A DNA stretch of 64,000 bases, from contig NC_060062.1 of NCBI RefSeq assembly GCF_020283565.1, positions 57,868,439-57,932,438 of the forward strand, written 5' to 3'. A program made the translations under genes and the position numbers. This document shows, piece by piece, positions 39,173-50,250 of this stretch. This DNA comes from Trifolium pratense. Its lineage: Eukaryota > Streptophyta > Magnoliopsida > Fabales > Fabaceae. Position 1 is the stretch's first letter. The number at the start of each line of letters is the position of its first letter. The notes beneath the pieces are model-generated. The model was not told the DNA's origin. It was given only the letters and a program-made list of their open reading frames with translations, and ran no database searches.

Positions 39173-40118
39173 CAGGGACGGATCCAGACATAAAAAAATG
39201 GTGTGGCTAAAATTAAACACTTGTAATATAATTTTAAAGTTGATGTCGCACCACCATTTTTGGCTCATCTACAAAATCACTTGGATAAAGCTCAACTATT
39301 CTCAATAATTGTGCACATCTAAAGCTCCAAATGACAATGAGGGACTCAAACTTGGTGAGTGGTGGCTATGGGGAGGGTGGGTGATGAAGTTGATTGATGA
39401 AAAGGGAGAGAAACATATATGTTTTGTGTTCACTACTTCAATTGAAAACAATTCTTTTTTTTTTTTTGGATAAATTGGACATTTGGTCTTTTAACATATT
39501 TATTGGTTTCATATTGGTCTCTTAATGTTACAAATTGGCCTCTTAACTTTAATTTTGTTTGTCATGTTGATAATTTTCGTTAGTTTTTCTCAAAAAAAGT
39601 TAACTTTGTTTTATGTTATTCGTTATATGTACGCATAAATGATTTATTAGTTATATTTGTAGGCGTGTTAAGAAATATGATTACAAGTTCAGACATCTTT
39701 CTTAGACCAAAGATAAAGTTAACGTTTTTTTTCAGTAAAATTAAAGGAAATGATCAATATGCCAAACATAAATAAAGTTAAGCGACCAATTTGTAACTTT
39801 AATTAGTTAAGGGACGATTTGTAACGTTAATTAGTTAATGGCCCAATATGAAACTCATTTATGAGTCGTGCTAAACAGTACTCGGGAGCACTTGTTAAAC
39901 ATATTAAAAGAGGAAATCAAAGATAACTTTGTAGTAGTTTATTTTTAAAGTATTAAACACACAAAATACAAGATAAAATTTCCTTATTAATGTATTTAAC
40001 TAGTATCCGAAGACAATATTTAACACAATATATATCTATATACATATTTATAAAAAAAAATATCAAAAAATCTGGTGTGGCTTTAGCCACACCAAGCCCC
40101 TTAGTCCATCCGTCCCTG
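39173..40118. mobile_element. Non-autonomous hAT element, CAGGGACGGAT family (946 bp)
   Basis: Ends CAGGGACGGATCCAGA and, reverse-complemented, CAGGGACGGATGGACT, with a perfect 8-bp duplication TATCCGGT (39165-39172, 40119-40126). Near the right end is TTTAGCCACACCA, also present near the left end of the element at 61883. No coding frame. Confidence 0.9.
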
Positions 40119-40153
40119 TATCCGGTTTTAAATACAAGTAAAAAGTTATGAAA

Positions 40154-40289
40154 CAAACCTGTGAGCTTAACTCAATTGATGTGACATTGTGTTATATGCG
40201 CACGAGTCTGTGTTCAAATCCCGAATACTTCACGTATCTGTTTTTAAGTTAGAATTTCTAGTCATGAAACTATACTTGAAAAAAAAAAG
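40154..40289 (+). mobile_element. tRNA-derived SINE
   Basis: About 136 bp. It starts with an A-box-like GAGCTTAACTCAATTGATG and a B-box-like GTTCAAATCCC roughly 40 bp on, and ends in an A-tract (40279-40288). A 9-bp direct repeat GTTATGAAA flanks it (40145-40153, 40290-40298). Internal pol III promoter boxes, a poly-A tail and target duplication are the defining SINE features; the family is not identified. Confidence 0.75.
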
Positions 40290-40469
40290 GTTATGAAATA
40301 GAATTATAGTTGGATTGTTGTGAAAAATTAATTTTTAGATTTATTAAATAATAGATGAATTTGGTCTATATTATAGATCAGATTCATTTATTATTTATTT
40401 TTTTACAAAAGATTCATTTATTATTTATTGTATCTAAAAAGTAATTTTTTGTTTATTTATACTTAAAAC

Positions 40470-40645
40470 TGTAGGGAGTAATTGTGTTAGCTTGCATTGA
40501 TGCTATGGGAAGACCCCATTTATATAGTGTTTACAATAGTGAAGCCAAGTCAACCTTTACTTAAGGCGCAAGTAACAAGCTTGCCAAGGCCAGGCCCAAC
40601 CAGTCAAGCCCATAGGCGTGCGCGTGAGCTTACATACTCCTAACA
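40470..40645 (-). repeat. 3' LTR of the Copia element
   Basis: 176 bp; on the - strand it starts TGTTAGGAG and ends TCCCTACA. It matches 54855-55030 except at one base. Confidence 0.92.
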
Positions 40646-40745
40646 TATGCTCCCCTAATCTGAGCATTGTCTAATTCAGATTACAACATATCAAAACTAC
40701 AAAACAATATGCAATTACAACCAGCTATAGTACACAAACATTAAG

Positions 40746-41910
40746 CTAAGCATTGGAGTTGGTAACATCACACACTCCAAGTTTAGATCTCAACTTCACA
40801 AAAGACTCCAGCTTGAGAGGCTTGGTCATAATGTCAGCAGTTTGTTCACCTGTGCTGCAATGTACCAGTTCTACTATACCTTGCTTTGTCAAATCCCTTA
40901 AGAAATGATATCTCACATCAATGTGCTTGCACCTGCCATGCAATATTGGGTTTTTTGACAATTTAATTGAAGAGCTATTGTCACAGAAGATGGTATTTGC
41001 ACTTGTCTGCTCTTGCCCTAGTTGCTCCAATATCTTCCTTAGCCATACAGCCTGACAAGCACAGGAGGCTGCAGCTACATACTCTGCCTCAGTGGTGGAC
41101 AAGGTCACAATTGGCTGTTTCTTAGAGGACCATGAGATTGCACCAGAGCCAACCTTGAAAATGTAGCCAGATGTGCTTTTCATGTCATCACTATCTCCTG
41201 CATAATCAGAATCAGTCCAACCTTCAAGCTTAATCACAACCTCTCCACTTTCATAAAGAATTCCATACTTCATGGTTCCTTTAAGATATCTGAGAATCCT
41301 TTTTGCTGCAGCTAAATGGATCTCTGTTGGCCTCTCCATATATCTTGCAATTAAACACACTGAATAGCACAAATCAGGTCTAGTGGCTGTAAGGTACATC
41401 AAGCAACCCACTATCTGTTTAAACTGAGTAGAATCAACAGTTTTTCCACTTTCATCCTTGATTAATTTGGTCCCAGGCACAATAGGGCTACACACAGAGT
41501 TACATGAATCCATGTTGAATCTAGTTAAGATCTCAGTGGCATACTTTTGCTGATTAATGAAGATTCCTCTGCTGTTTTGAATTACTTCCACACCAAGAAA
41601 GTACCTCATTTTGCCTAAGTCTGTCATGGCAAAATTGTCTTTCATGGAACTCTTGAATTCACTGACCAAATTATCATCATTTCCTGTGTATATTAAGTCA
41701 TCAACATACAAGCTCACTCTCAGTATCTTCCCTTCAAGTTGCTTCACAAACAAAGTATGTTCATGTGAGCACTTTTCAAATTTTTCTCTACTGAAGTATG
41801 CTTCAATCTTGCTGTACCATGCTCTTGGAGCTTGCTTCAATCCATATAAGGCCTTTCTTAACTTGTACACTTGATTTTTCTGACCAACTTGATACCCTAA
41901 AGGCTGCTCA
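40746..41910 (-). pseudogene. Copia polyprotein, C-terminal part (reverse transcriptase end and RNase H)
   Basis: Open from the CACTA junction at 41910 to the stop at 40746. RT landmarks are LRKALYGLKQAPRAWYSKIE and the catalytic YVDD (SLYVDDLIYTGND). RNase H follows with WTDSDYAGD, TLSTTEAEYVAA, IFCDNSSSIKL and HIDVRYHFLRD, then ADIMTKPL near the end, the standard Copia finish. No stops occur inside. It is the downstream half of the gene that begins at 54699; the CACTA insertion separates the halves. The frame resumes correctly across the site when the element and one TSD copy are disregarded. Confidence 0.93.
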
Positions 41911-42720
41911 CACTAGTGCAGAAAGGGGATTCCACTACCGGCCAAATAGGGATTCCACTACTGGCCGCGGCCGGTAGTAAATACACTCGTCGTTGTAAGT
42001 CAATACTTTCCACGACGGGTCTTTTTATACCCGTCGTGGTATGTCAGGTTTCTACAGTATTATTAATTAAATTTATGAGGATTCCACTACGGGTATTTAC
42101 AAATACCCGTAGTGGTATGTATGAGATTCCACTACGGGTATTTTCAATATCCGTAGTGGTATGTATAGTTTTCATTTTTTTTTTTTATAGTCTGGGATTC
42201 CACTACCGGTATTTGTAAATACCGGTAGTGGTATGTGTGGTTTTAATTTTTTTTTTTTAGAATTGAGGATTCCACTACTGGTATTAACAAATACCCGTAG
42301 TGGTATGTATTGTTTCCAGTTTTTTTTTTTTAGAATCTGGGATACCACTACGGGTATTTAACAAATACCCGTAGTGGTATGTATTGTTTCCAGTTTTTTT
42401 TTTTTAGAATCTGGGATACCACTACGGTTATTTAACAAATACCCGTAGTGGTATGTATTGTTTCCAGTTTTTTTTTTTTAGAATCTGGGATACCACTACG
42501 GGTATTTACAAATACCCGTAGTGGTATGTGTGGTTTTCATTTTTTTTTTTTTAGAGTCTGGGATTCCACTACCGGTATTTGTAAATACCGGTAGTGGTAT
42601 GTGTGGTTTTAATTTTTTTTTTTTAGAATTGAGGATACCACTACGGGTATTTACAAATACCCGTAGTGGTATGTATGGTTTTCACTACTGATTGTTATAA
42701 ATATCAGTAGTGGTATGTTA
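41911..42720. repeat. Left terminal repeat and subterminal hairpin array of the CACTA element
   Basis: About a dozen palindromic units, typically CCACTACGGGTATTT, a short loop, then AAATACCCGTAGTGG. They are separated by TATGTATGG-type spacers and T-runs of 8-13. Unit cores vary between ACGGGTA, ACCGGTA and ACTGGTA, usually matched on both arms, so compensating changes keep the hairpins. In En/Spm such subterminal repeats bind TNPA; that role here is inference. Confidence 0.9.
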
Positions 42721-43511
42721 GTTTTTTTTTTTGTTTTTTTGTTTTTTTTCGTTTTTTTTAATTCCTGTGCCTGCATATTAATATATGGCGCCCTTCCGGC
42801 GCATAAATTATACGTTCTTTTAGTAGGTAATAACGCAAAAGAAAATTGTCATAATTTCGAATATTATTTTCCACAATTCATTGTCAATTCCTAACAAGTT
42901 ACACATTCAATACATTAAAATCACAAAACTTAACATTATCACTAATTATATCTATTCTAATTCCAAGCATACAGCCCCCTAATATACACAAAAATCAAAA
43001 CTAGCTCTATCCAATTCCAAAACAGCAACTCAAACTACCAATTCCATGACAGTCCAAAACAGCAAGTCCAAAACAGTGGGATCTCAAATTCCTCATCACC
43101 CTGCAGAATTGGTTAATAACAGCAAGTCCAAAACAGCAAATTCCTCAAATTCCTCATCACCCTGCAGAATTGGTGATGAGGAATTGGTTAAACAGCAAGT
43201 CCAAAACAGCCCCCTAATATACACAAAAATCAAAACTAGCTCTATCCAATTCCAAAACAGCAACTCAAATTACCAATTCCATCACCTGATCTGCTTCCAA
43301 GACTCAAACTAAAGCTAATAACCAATTCCTCATCACCCTGCAGAATCTCAAATTTGACAGAAAGTGTTCAAATTTGACAGAATCTCAAATTTTCTCTTTT
43401 TTGCATAAAAATAAACAAGTGTAAACTAAAATTGCTGCAATGTATTGAATAGACCAATTTGCAAAAACAAAGTTCAAATAATGAACTATTCTATAACTCA
43501 CCAGATAAATC
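42721..43511. other. CACTA 3' region, non-coding, with short direct repeats
   Basis: Between the hairpin array and the end of the TNPA-Ulp1 gene. Phrases CAGCAAGTCCAAAACAG and TTCCTCATCACCCTGCAGAA recur several times between 43020 and 43350. The segment 42830-42925 is similar to 56640-56745 of the smaller CACTA relative. Probably 3' UTR and structural DNA. Confidence 0.6.
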
Positions 43512-46500
43512 TTAACCCTCCAATAACGACAAAAAATATGTTGACCAACGTAATCGCAATTCATACATCTCCTCAGCTGTTAACTCTTTTGGGTCATTAA
43601 ATACCTACAATAAGTAAATAATAATATAAAACTATTCTTGACTCGGTTATAAAAAATTATTGATGTATAAAAAATAAAAATTATTACCTCCATCCAAGAA
43701 TCAGTTATCTTAGCAGTGACAATGTCCAACATATTTTTCATTACATAGTATCCACAGTCATTTGAATTATATTGTTTCCTCGCCTACAAATTATATATAG
43801 TAACATTTGATCAAAAAATACCACACTTACTTATCAAAAAAGTAAATATATATAAAGTTAGAATACCACACTTACTTGTGGATAAAGCCATACGGTATTG
43901 TTCTTTCTATTGCCATTCGCCATTTGATCAACCGTAAAAACACTAATTCATAAGAAAAAAAAGCCGCATAAAATCATATAAAATTTGTAATAATTTATGT
44001 TTATAGTATATAACCAAAACCCCTAAAGTATAAACTTAATTACCTTGAAACAATTTTCTCCATTATTGGATTAAGTTTCCAATGTAGTGAACAAATAACA
44101 ACCACGGTATTTATCTTTGGACAAAGTATTATCAACTGCCAATGTCCTCTGTACGCGTGCGTGGAAGAACAGTATTATATTGTTAATAACTATGAGTTAT
44201 AAAAAATAAATAAGTATTAAAAAAATACACAAATTCATACAAACTTACCCATGGTTAAATGGTAATAATTGACACTCTTTCTTTTCATTTTCTAACTTAT
44301 GCTGGATGTATTTCTTGCATTTACTTTGAGATATTCTCTGATCACTTTTTTTCCCAGCATCACCAACAATGTTCAGAAAACTTGGTTCCAAAATTCCATA
44401 TACATTTGTGGTGTTGTTTTCAATGCATAAACGATGAATGTACCTGAATATAATTTTAAAGTTAGGAGAGATATATAACATATTAACAGATATTGAGATA
44501 GTAGTAAATAAGAAAGTACACTTACGAGCACCAAACACTTAGAGTACTCATGTCGAGCCAAATAAAACCCACCAACAACTCTCTTATACACTTGCAAGAC
44601 ATGAGAAAATTAGTACACATTGAACAATGAGTTAATTGTACATCCAAATGATCATCACCCTTTTTCAGAACCATGATTAACAATTTCTGAACATCGTCCA
44701 TGTTATCTTCAGCCTCTGCTACCGGTGCAAGAGAACGACTTCCTTTTGCGCTTTCAGTGACAACAACCTCCTTGAGTTCATTTTGCATCTTGACCGGTGC
44801 AGGAGAACAACTCCCTTTTGCGCTTCCGGTGACAACAACTTGTTCAGCACAAGCTTCAGGTACCATGACTCTATTATTTGTATCAGAGGTTTGGGATAAA
44901 CCCATGGACTTTAGTGTCTCCATAAGAGAATCTTGCATCATCTTACGCTCTTGCGCCAACTTTTCCTCAAACTTAGCTTCCAAATCTGCTTTAAATGCTG
45001 CTAGTTGCTCTTTGACATCTATACCTTGTCTTTGACGTGAAACCTTTGATCTTCCCCAGTAAGTGGTAATGTTATGTTTTTTTCCAACACCACGAACACT
45101 ACCACCATGCTCAGGTGTTCCAATGGCTTCTGTTAGGACATCGTGACGTCCCGTTGGAACAAAGTCACCCTTTTTTGAGTCTTCAACAATTTTCTCCTAC
45201 AACATGCACAAACAAAGTCACAATATAGTAAATAATTGTGTTACTTGAAGCAAAAGCATGATTATAATGTTACTTACAATTTTCTCAGCAACTTTTTTTA
45301 CAGGCTCGGATGTGAATTCTCCCCCTTTCTTTTGTCGTGCTCTCGTCCATGTCTCATAGCGTTCCGGTGGAGATGGATGACGATCATCATCAGTTAAGCC
45401 AGAACTATCTTTCGATAAGGATTGTCTCTTTTCATTGATCATCTGCTCCTCGAGCCTCTTATACCCGCCACGGGATAATACATGTGGGTAAACATTCTTT
45501 GCATGATTCTCCCTACCCTTTTGACTTTTTTCCTATTATAAACTCAAATAATTAGTAATGTAAAAATCACATTCAGCAGTTTCAACAGACTTTTTTCCTA
45601 TTCTTTGCAAGATAGTTTCAGAATCACAATCACAAAATCACAAAATCACAGTTTCAGCAGTCAAGACAGTTTCACAGTTTCAGCAGTTTAGGCAATGTTA
45701 AAGACAGAATCAGCAATTTTAGCGCGGTTTTAGCGCAGTTTTAGCGCGGTTTTAGCGCAGTTTTAGGCAATGTTAAAGACAGAATCACAGTTTTCAGCAG
45801 AAAAATGAAGTAAGGTGTTAAAGACAGTTTCAGCAGAATCACGGTTTTAGGCAATGTTAAAGACAGAATCAGCAGTTTTAGCGCGGTTTTAGCGCAGTTT
45901 TAGCGCGGTTTTAGCGCAGTAGCAGCAGTCAAGACATAAAAATCACAAAATCACAAATCACAAAACACAATATTTAACACAGTAGCAGCAGAAGCAGCAG
46001 TCAACACAGTTTAATGATTTTGAAATTACACTAACCTTAAAATCAGAGGTCTGTCGATACTTCACAAACTCTTCCCATATATCTTTTTTGATGTAAGGAT
46101 ACTTGACGTATGGAGGAACGTCATCTGGTTTGGGGTCTGTGATATAAGTTCTAGTCAACCGTGATTTAAAATCTTTCCATCGCTCCCCCGCATAGTGAAA
46201 CCATATTTTCTTAAAATGATCACTCTTTTTTGCATCATCAAACTCAGGTATAACAAAAATAGCCTATAATATTTACATTAAAAAATTTGGTGTTAGCATA
46301 AGATGTATTTGATATGATAATAAAATATAACAAAATGTTGAATTTCAAATACCTTAATATCTGTCCACATAGCATTCTTTACTCCTTCAGGTATATGTTT
46401 CCACAACTCTTTCGCAATACTGCATCTTTCTCGAGTAAGAAGTGCTACGTAACTCTTAAAATGGGAGGCATTGTTACCATAACACTCTCCAGTTTCTAGA

Positions 46501-46628
46501 TCAAACTGGAGAGGGATCTTTATACCCGTTTTACGAACGTTTTCAATTGCTTTCAACATAGTGGGACCTCTAACACTTTTTTTATTACTTTGACTAGTTT
46601 CAGCAGAGTTGTCGGTTGAATCAGCCAT
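43512..46628 (-). CDS. CACTA second gene: TNPA/Transposase_24-like protein fused to a Ulp1-type protease-like domain
   Basis: Nine exons in transcript order: 46628-46353, 46263-46036, 45532-45278, 45196-44526, 44443-44249, 44148-44044, 43942-43876, 43783-43688, 43604-43512. All borders are GT/AG, phases agree throughout, and the product is 661 aa. The N-terminal half has the plant Transposase_24 (Ptta/En-Spm) character: GPTMLKAIENVRKTGIKIP, IWFHYAGERWKDFKSRL, YETWTRARQKKGG. A helical, charged stretch (QLAAFKADLEAKFEEKLAQE) follows. The C-terminal 200 residues look like the Ulp1/C48 cysteine-protease fold found in many plant CACTA elements: catalytic-type His in GGHWQLIILCP and Cys in NSNDCGYYVM. 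The acidic residue expected after the His appears replaced (VVVICSLHW), so protease activity is doubtful. It starts about 340 bp downstream of the TNP2 stop, on the same strand. Splice sites are inferred by eye. Confidence 0.85.
45600..45930. repeat. Tandem repeats in an intron of the TNPA-Ulp1 gene
   Basis: The 22-bp pair TTTTAGCGCGG plus TTTTAGCGCAG is repeated in blocks at about 45717-45765 and 45878-45920. They are embedded in a longer duplicated segment with AGGCAATGTTAAAGACAGAA. This lies in the 503-bp intron between exons 2 and 3. Confidence 0.8.
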
Positions 46629-46971
46629 ATCGTATCTGTTTACACAAAACACAAAAAAATGAATTAAGCATAAGACACAAAAACTGAGTTGTTGGTTAAT
46701 AGCAATAACAACCAAAAAATAAATGTCGCAAATTAAAATGTCTCAGCACAAAACAAAAAAAAAAAAACTGAATTAAGCATAAGACACTTGCAATATAAAT
46801 GTCGCAGCACAAAACACAAAAAACTGAATTAAGCATAAAACACTTGCATAAAACTGAATTAAGCATAAATGTCGCAGCACAAAAAATTCAATAACAATCA
46901 AAACAAATGGTGTTTTATTACTATGTGTTACAAAACAAGTGGTAAAAAAATGCAAATAGTGAAAGTAATGT

Positions 46972-49900
46972 CTAATCCCATATTCCTTCGTCATGATCTA
47001 AACGAATAGCTGCATGCACATCATCCTCTTCGTTTTCTTCAATGAAGGTAGGCACATCTGTTGAGAAAGGAGGAATTTCGGAAATATCAAGCTCTTGATT
47101 TTCATAACTACCATGCACATTTTTTCCTTGTAGAACCACCGACCACCGTTCATTAGAAGGATCTTTGACATAAAACACCTGTTTTGCTTGGGATGCCATG
47201 ATGAAAGGTTCGTCTTTATAAGCTAACTTGCAAAGATCAACTAGTGTAAATCCTAATTCATCAATTCTCACACCATTGTTGATATCAATCCATTTGCATT
47301 TAAATAAAGGCACTTTAAACACAACGTAATCAACCTCCCAGATCTCTTCAATCACCCCAAAGTAGGGTGTAGATGCCATAACCGGATTTTTATCTTTGGA
47401 ACTAGAGAAGTGCATGGACTCTGCCACAATCATAACCCCACTATTTTGCATGGTACTGCGGTCATCCTTTGATTTTGTATAAAAGGAAGTTTTGTTAATA
47501 TCATATGCACTCCAAGTCAATATGTTACATTTAGGCTCATAGGACAACCACTTTATTGTATCGGAAACACTATCATCTTGGCAGACCTTTTCTTTAAACC
47601 ACTCTGAGAATTTCTTATTATGCTCTCTTAACACCCATTTTTCATTCATCTTATCGTGCATTTTCTTTATGATGCTTTTGTGAGCAGACAAGTAAGGTTG
47701 AACTTCATCAGTGTTATTCAATATATACAAATGCGCTTGAAGAATTATATCAATATGCATGCTCTTGACATTTAAACCTTGCGTGCCCACACCGTCACAT
47801 CTTCCATCATGACGAGACTTGGGAACCCCTATAGCATCCACTTCTGACAAATAGTTTGAACAAAACTCAATAGCTTCTTCTGCAATGTACCTCTCAACAA
47901 TCGAAGCTTCCGGACGGTGTGGGTTTTTTGTATACCCTTTTAGGATCTTCATGTATCGCTCTATTGGATACATCCACCGTAAATAAATTGGGCCACACAA
48001 TCTAATCTCCCTTACTAGATGAACAATCAAATGAACCATAATGTCAAAAAATGAAGGAGGAAAATACATCTCCAATTGACACAAGATAACTGCAGCTTCG
48101 TTTTCCAACTCGTCTAACTTCAATGGATCAATTGCTTTACAACATATTGCATTGAAGAATAAGCACAACCTGCATATAGCTTTCCTAACATTATCGGGCA
48201 ATATCCCACGAATAGCCACAGGTAGTAGTTGTTGCATCAAGACATGACAATCATGAGATTTTAAGCCGATTAATTTGAGATCTTTCATTGATACAAGGCT
48301 CTTGACATTTGACGAGTAACCATGTGGCACTTTGATACTTTGTAAACACTTGCAAAAACTTGTTTTCTCGTCTTTAGACAAAGTGTGACACGCGGGAGGC
48401 AAATATGTCTTGTCATTGATTTTTTGTGGTATTAACTCTTGTCGTATACCCATCAAATCCATATCAAGACGAGCATGTGCACCATCTTTTGTCTTGCCTT
48501 TAATGTCGAGAAGTGTTCCAATTACACTATCACATACATTTTTCTCCACGTGCATCACATCAATACAATGTCTTACATCAAGACTAGACCAATATGGAAG
48601 ATCAAAGAACACTGACCTCTTTTTCCATATACTTTTCACAACAGGCTGCTTTTTCCTTTTGACACTTTCACTTTCGGCTTTTGGCACTTTCGCTTTTGGC
48701 ACTCTCCCTTTTGGCTTTTGGCACTTTCCGAAGACAACATTAATGTCTCGTTGTCGTTCATAAACTTCCTCTCCAGTTAAGGGCGTTGGAGCAACACCAT
48801 TCTCTTGGTCTCCGTCAAAAGCTTTTCGCAATCTACGATATGGATGATAACGATTTAGAAATTTTCGGTGGCCAAGATAAACAGTCTTCTTTCCATTTTT
48901 CAGTTGCTTATAACATGTTTTTTTTTCACATATGGGACACGCATTATGCCCTTTAACGGAATACCCAGACAAATTGCCGTATGCCGGAAAGTCGTTGATG
49001 GTGCAAAACAACATGGCACGCATGTTGAACTGTTCACCAGAATACGAATCAAAAACATCCACTCCTTCCTCCCACAACACTTTCAAATCATCAATTAGTG
49101 GACTTAGATAAACATCTATGTCATTTCCTGGTTGTCTTGGGCCTGAAATCATCATCGATAACATAATATATTTACGCTTCATGCACAACCAAGGAGATAG
49201 GTTGTAAATCATCAGGAGAACAGGCCATGAACTATGGTTAGTACTTTGATTACCAAACGGATTCATTCCATCAGTAGCAAGTCCAAGTCTAAGGTTTCTC
49301 GACTCTTTGCCAAAATTTGGAAACAAAGAGTCAATTTTCTTCCATTGCAAAGAATCAGCTACATGGCGAATTTGGCCATCACATTTTCTCTCTTCTGCAT
49401 GCCATCTAAGATTCTTTGCGTCATTTGCATTAGCAAACAATCTCTTGAACCTTGAAATTATTGGTAGGTACCATACGACTTTCGCGGGAGGACCCGTTTT
49501 GGTCACCTCATCATCACTAGAATCACCATCTTTCTTTTTGTAGCGAGACGCCTTACATGTCGGACAATGATTATAGTTTACAAACTCTTTTCGGTATAAT
49601 ATACAATCATTAGGGCATGCATGTATCTTTTCATACTCCAAACCCATTGGACACAATACTTTTTTCGCCTCGTAATAACGATTTGGCATTACATTACCTT
49701 CTGGAAGCATTTGTATCAACAATTCAAGCAATTCAGTGAAACTTTTGTCGGTCCACCCATTTTTTGCTTTCAAATTAAACAATTTTAACACCGCAGACAA
49801 ACGGGTAAAATTTGTGCATCCCGGATACAATGGTTCATCCTTGTCACTGCATAAAGTTTCATACACATGCGCCCTCTTAAACGAATCTTCTCCAATATCA

Positions 49901-50250
49901 CGCATCATGTCTTCTAGTCGATCATCGATATCCACACTACCACTTTCTCTATGGGACACACTTGGCGTTGCTACTACTTCACCGTGCCATATCCATTGTG
50001 TATAATTTTGACAAATCCCGTCACAAATTAGATGATTCATGATTTCTTTCTTAGTACGTTTTGGTTCTTTATTTGCACAATTTATACACGGACATAGAAA
50101 AAGTGGAGGAAATTCAGGAGGAGGACGTTCTAGTTCAGCATTACTTTCCGCAAACTGTAGAAATTCCATCACTCCATGTCTGTACTCAGTACTTAATCGA
50201 TTAGCTCTCATCCAACTACGGTCCATACCTACGTTTCGAAATTTATGCAT
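46972..50250 (-). CDS. TNP2: CACTA TNP2-like transposase (1092 aa, uninterrupted)
   Basis: Catalytic transposase of the En/Spm-CACTA class, acting on the element ends. A single open frame runs from the ATG at 50250 to TAG/TAA-side sequence at 46972. Order: transposase-associated N-terminal domain (MDRSWMRANRLS, Cys pairs CPCINC and HLICDGIC, about residues 9-90); a zinc-like segment (HACPNDCILYRKE ... HCPTCKASRYKK, about 205-235); the Transposase_21/TNP2 core (LATDGMNPFGNQ, YNLSPWLCMKRKYIM, IDVYLSPLIDDLKVLW, INDFPAYGNLSGYSVKG, CPICEKKT, about 320-470); DHVMHVEKN-type region (CIDVMHVEKNVCDSVIGTLL); DUF4218-like (LMQQLLPVAIRGILP, MYPIERYMKILKGY, about 660-800); DUF4216-like (YFGVIEEIWEVDYVVFKVPL, about 955-1030). 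Full length for plant TNP2 and no internal stop. The alternative start MDRSW eight codons on is also plausible. Confidence 0.95.
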   Translation of the reverse strand: MHKFRNVGMDRSWMRANRLSTEYRHGVMEFLQFAESNAELERPPPEFPPLFLCPCINCANKEPKRTKKEIMNHLICDGICQNYTQWIWHGEVVATPSVSHRESGSVDIDDRLEDMMRDIGEDSFKRAHVYETLCSDKDEPLYPGCTNFTRLSAVLKLFNLKAKNGWTDKSFTELLELLIQMLPEGNVMPNRYYEAKKVLCPMGLEYEKIHACPNDCILYRKEFVNYNHCPTCKASRYKKKDGDSSDDEVTKTGPPAKVVWYLPIISRFKRLFANANDAKNLRWHAEERKCDGQIRHVADSLQWKKIDSLFPNFGKESRNLRLGLATDGMNPFGNQSTNHSSWPVLLMIYNLSPWLCMKRKYIMLSMMISGPRQPGNDIDVYLSPLIDDLKVLWEEGVDVFDSYSGEQFNMRAMLFCTINDFPAYGNLSGYSVKGHNACPICEKKTCYKQLKNGKKTVYLGHRKFLNRYHPYRRLRKAFDGDQENGVAPTPLTGEEVYERQRDINVVFGKCQKPKGRVPKAKVPKAESESVKRKKQPVVKSIWKKRSVFFDLPYWSSLDVRHCIDVMHVEKNVCDSVIGTLLDIKGKTKDGAHARLDMDLMGIRQELIPQKINDKTYLPPACHTLSKDEKTSFCKCLQSIKVPHGYSSNVKSLVSMKDLKLIGLKSHDCHVLMQQLLPVAIRGILPDNVRKAICRLCLFFNAICCKAIDPLKLDELENEAAVILCQLEMYFPPSFFDIMVHLIVHLVREIRLCGPIYLRWMYPIERYMKILKGYTKNPHRPEASIVERYIAEEAIEFCSNYLSEVDAIGVPKSRHDGRCDGVGTQGLNVKSMHIDIILQAHLYILNNTDEVQPYLSAHKSIIKKMHDKMNEKWVLREHNKKFSEWFKEKVCQDDSVSDTIKWLSYEPKCNILTWSAYDINKTSFYTKSKDDRSTMQNSGVMIVAESMHFSSSKDKNPVMASTPYFGVIEEIWEVDYVVFKVPLFKCKWIDINNGVRIDELGFTLVDLCKLAYKDEPFIMASQAKQVFYVKDPSNERWSVVLQGKNVHGSYENQELDISEIPPFSTDVPTFIEENEEDDVHAAIRLDHDEGIWD

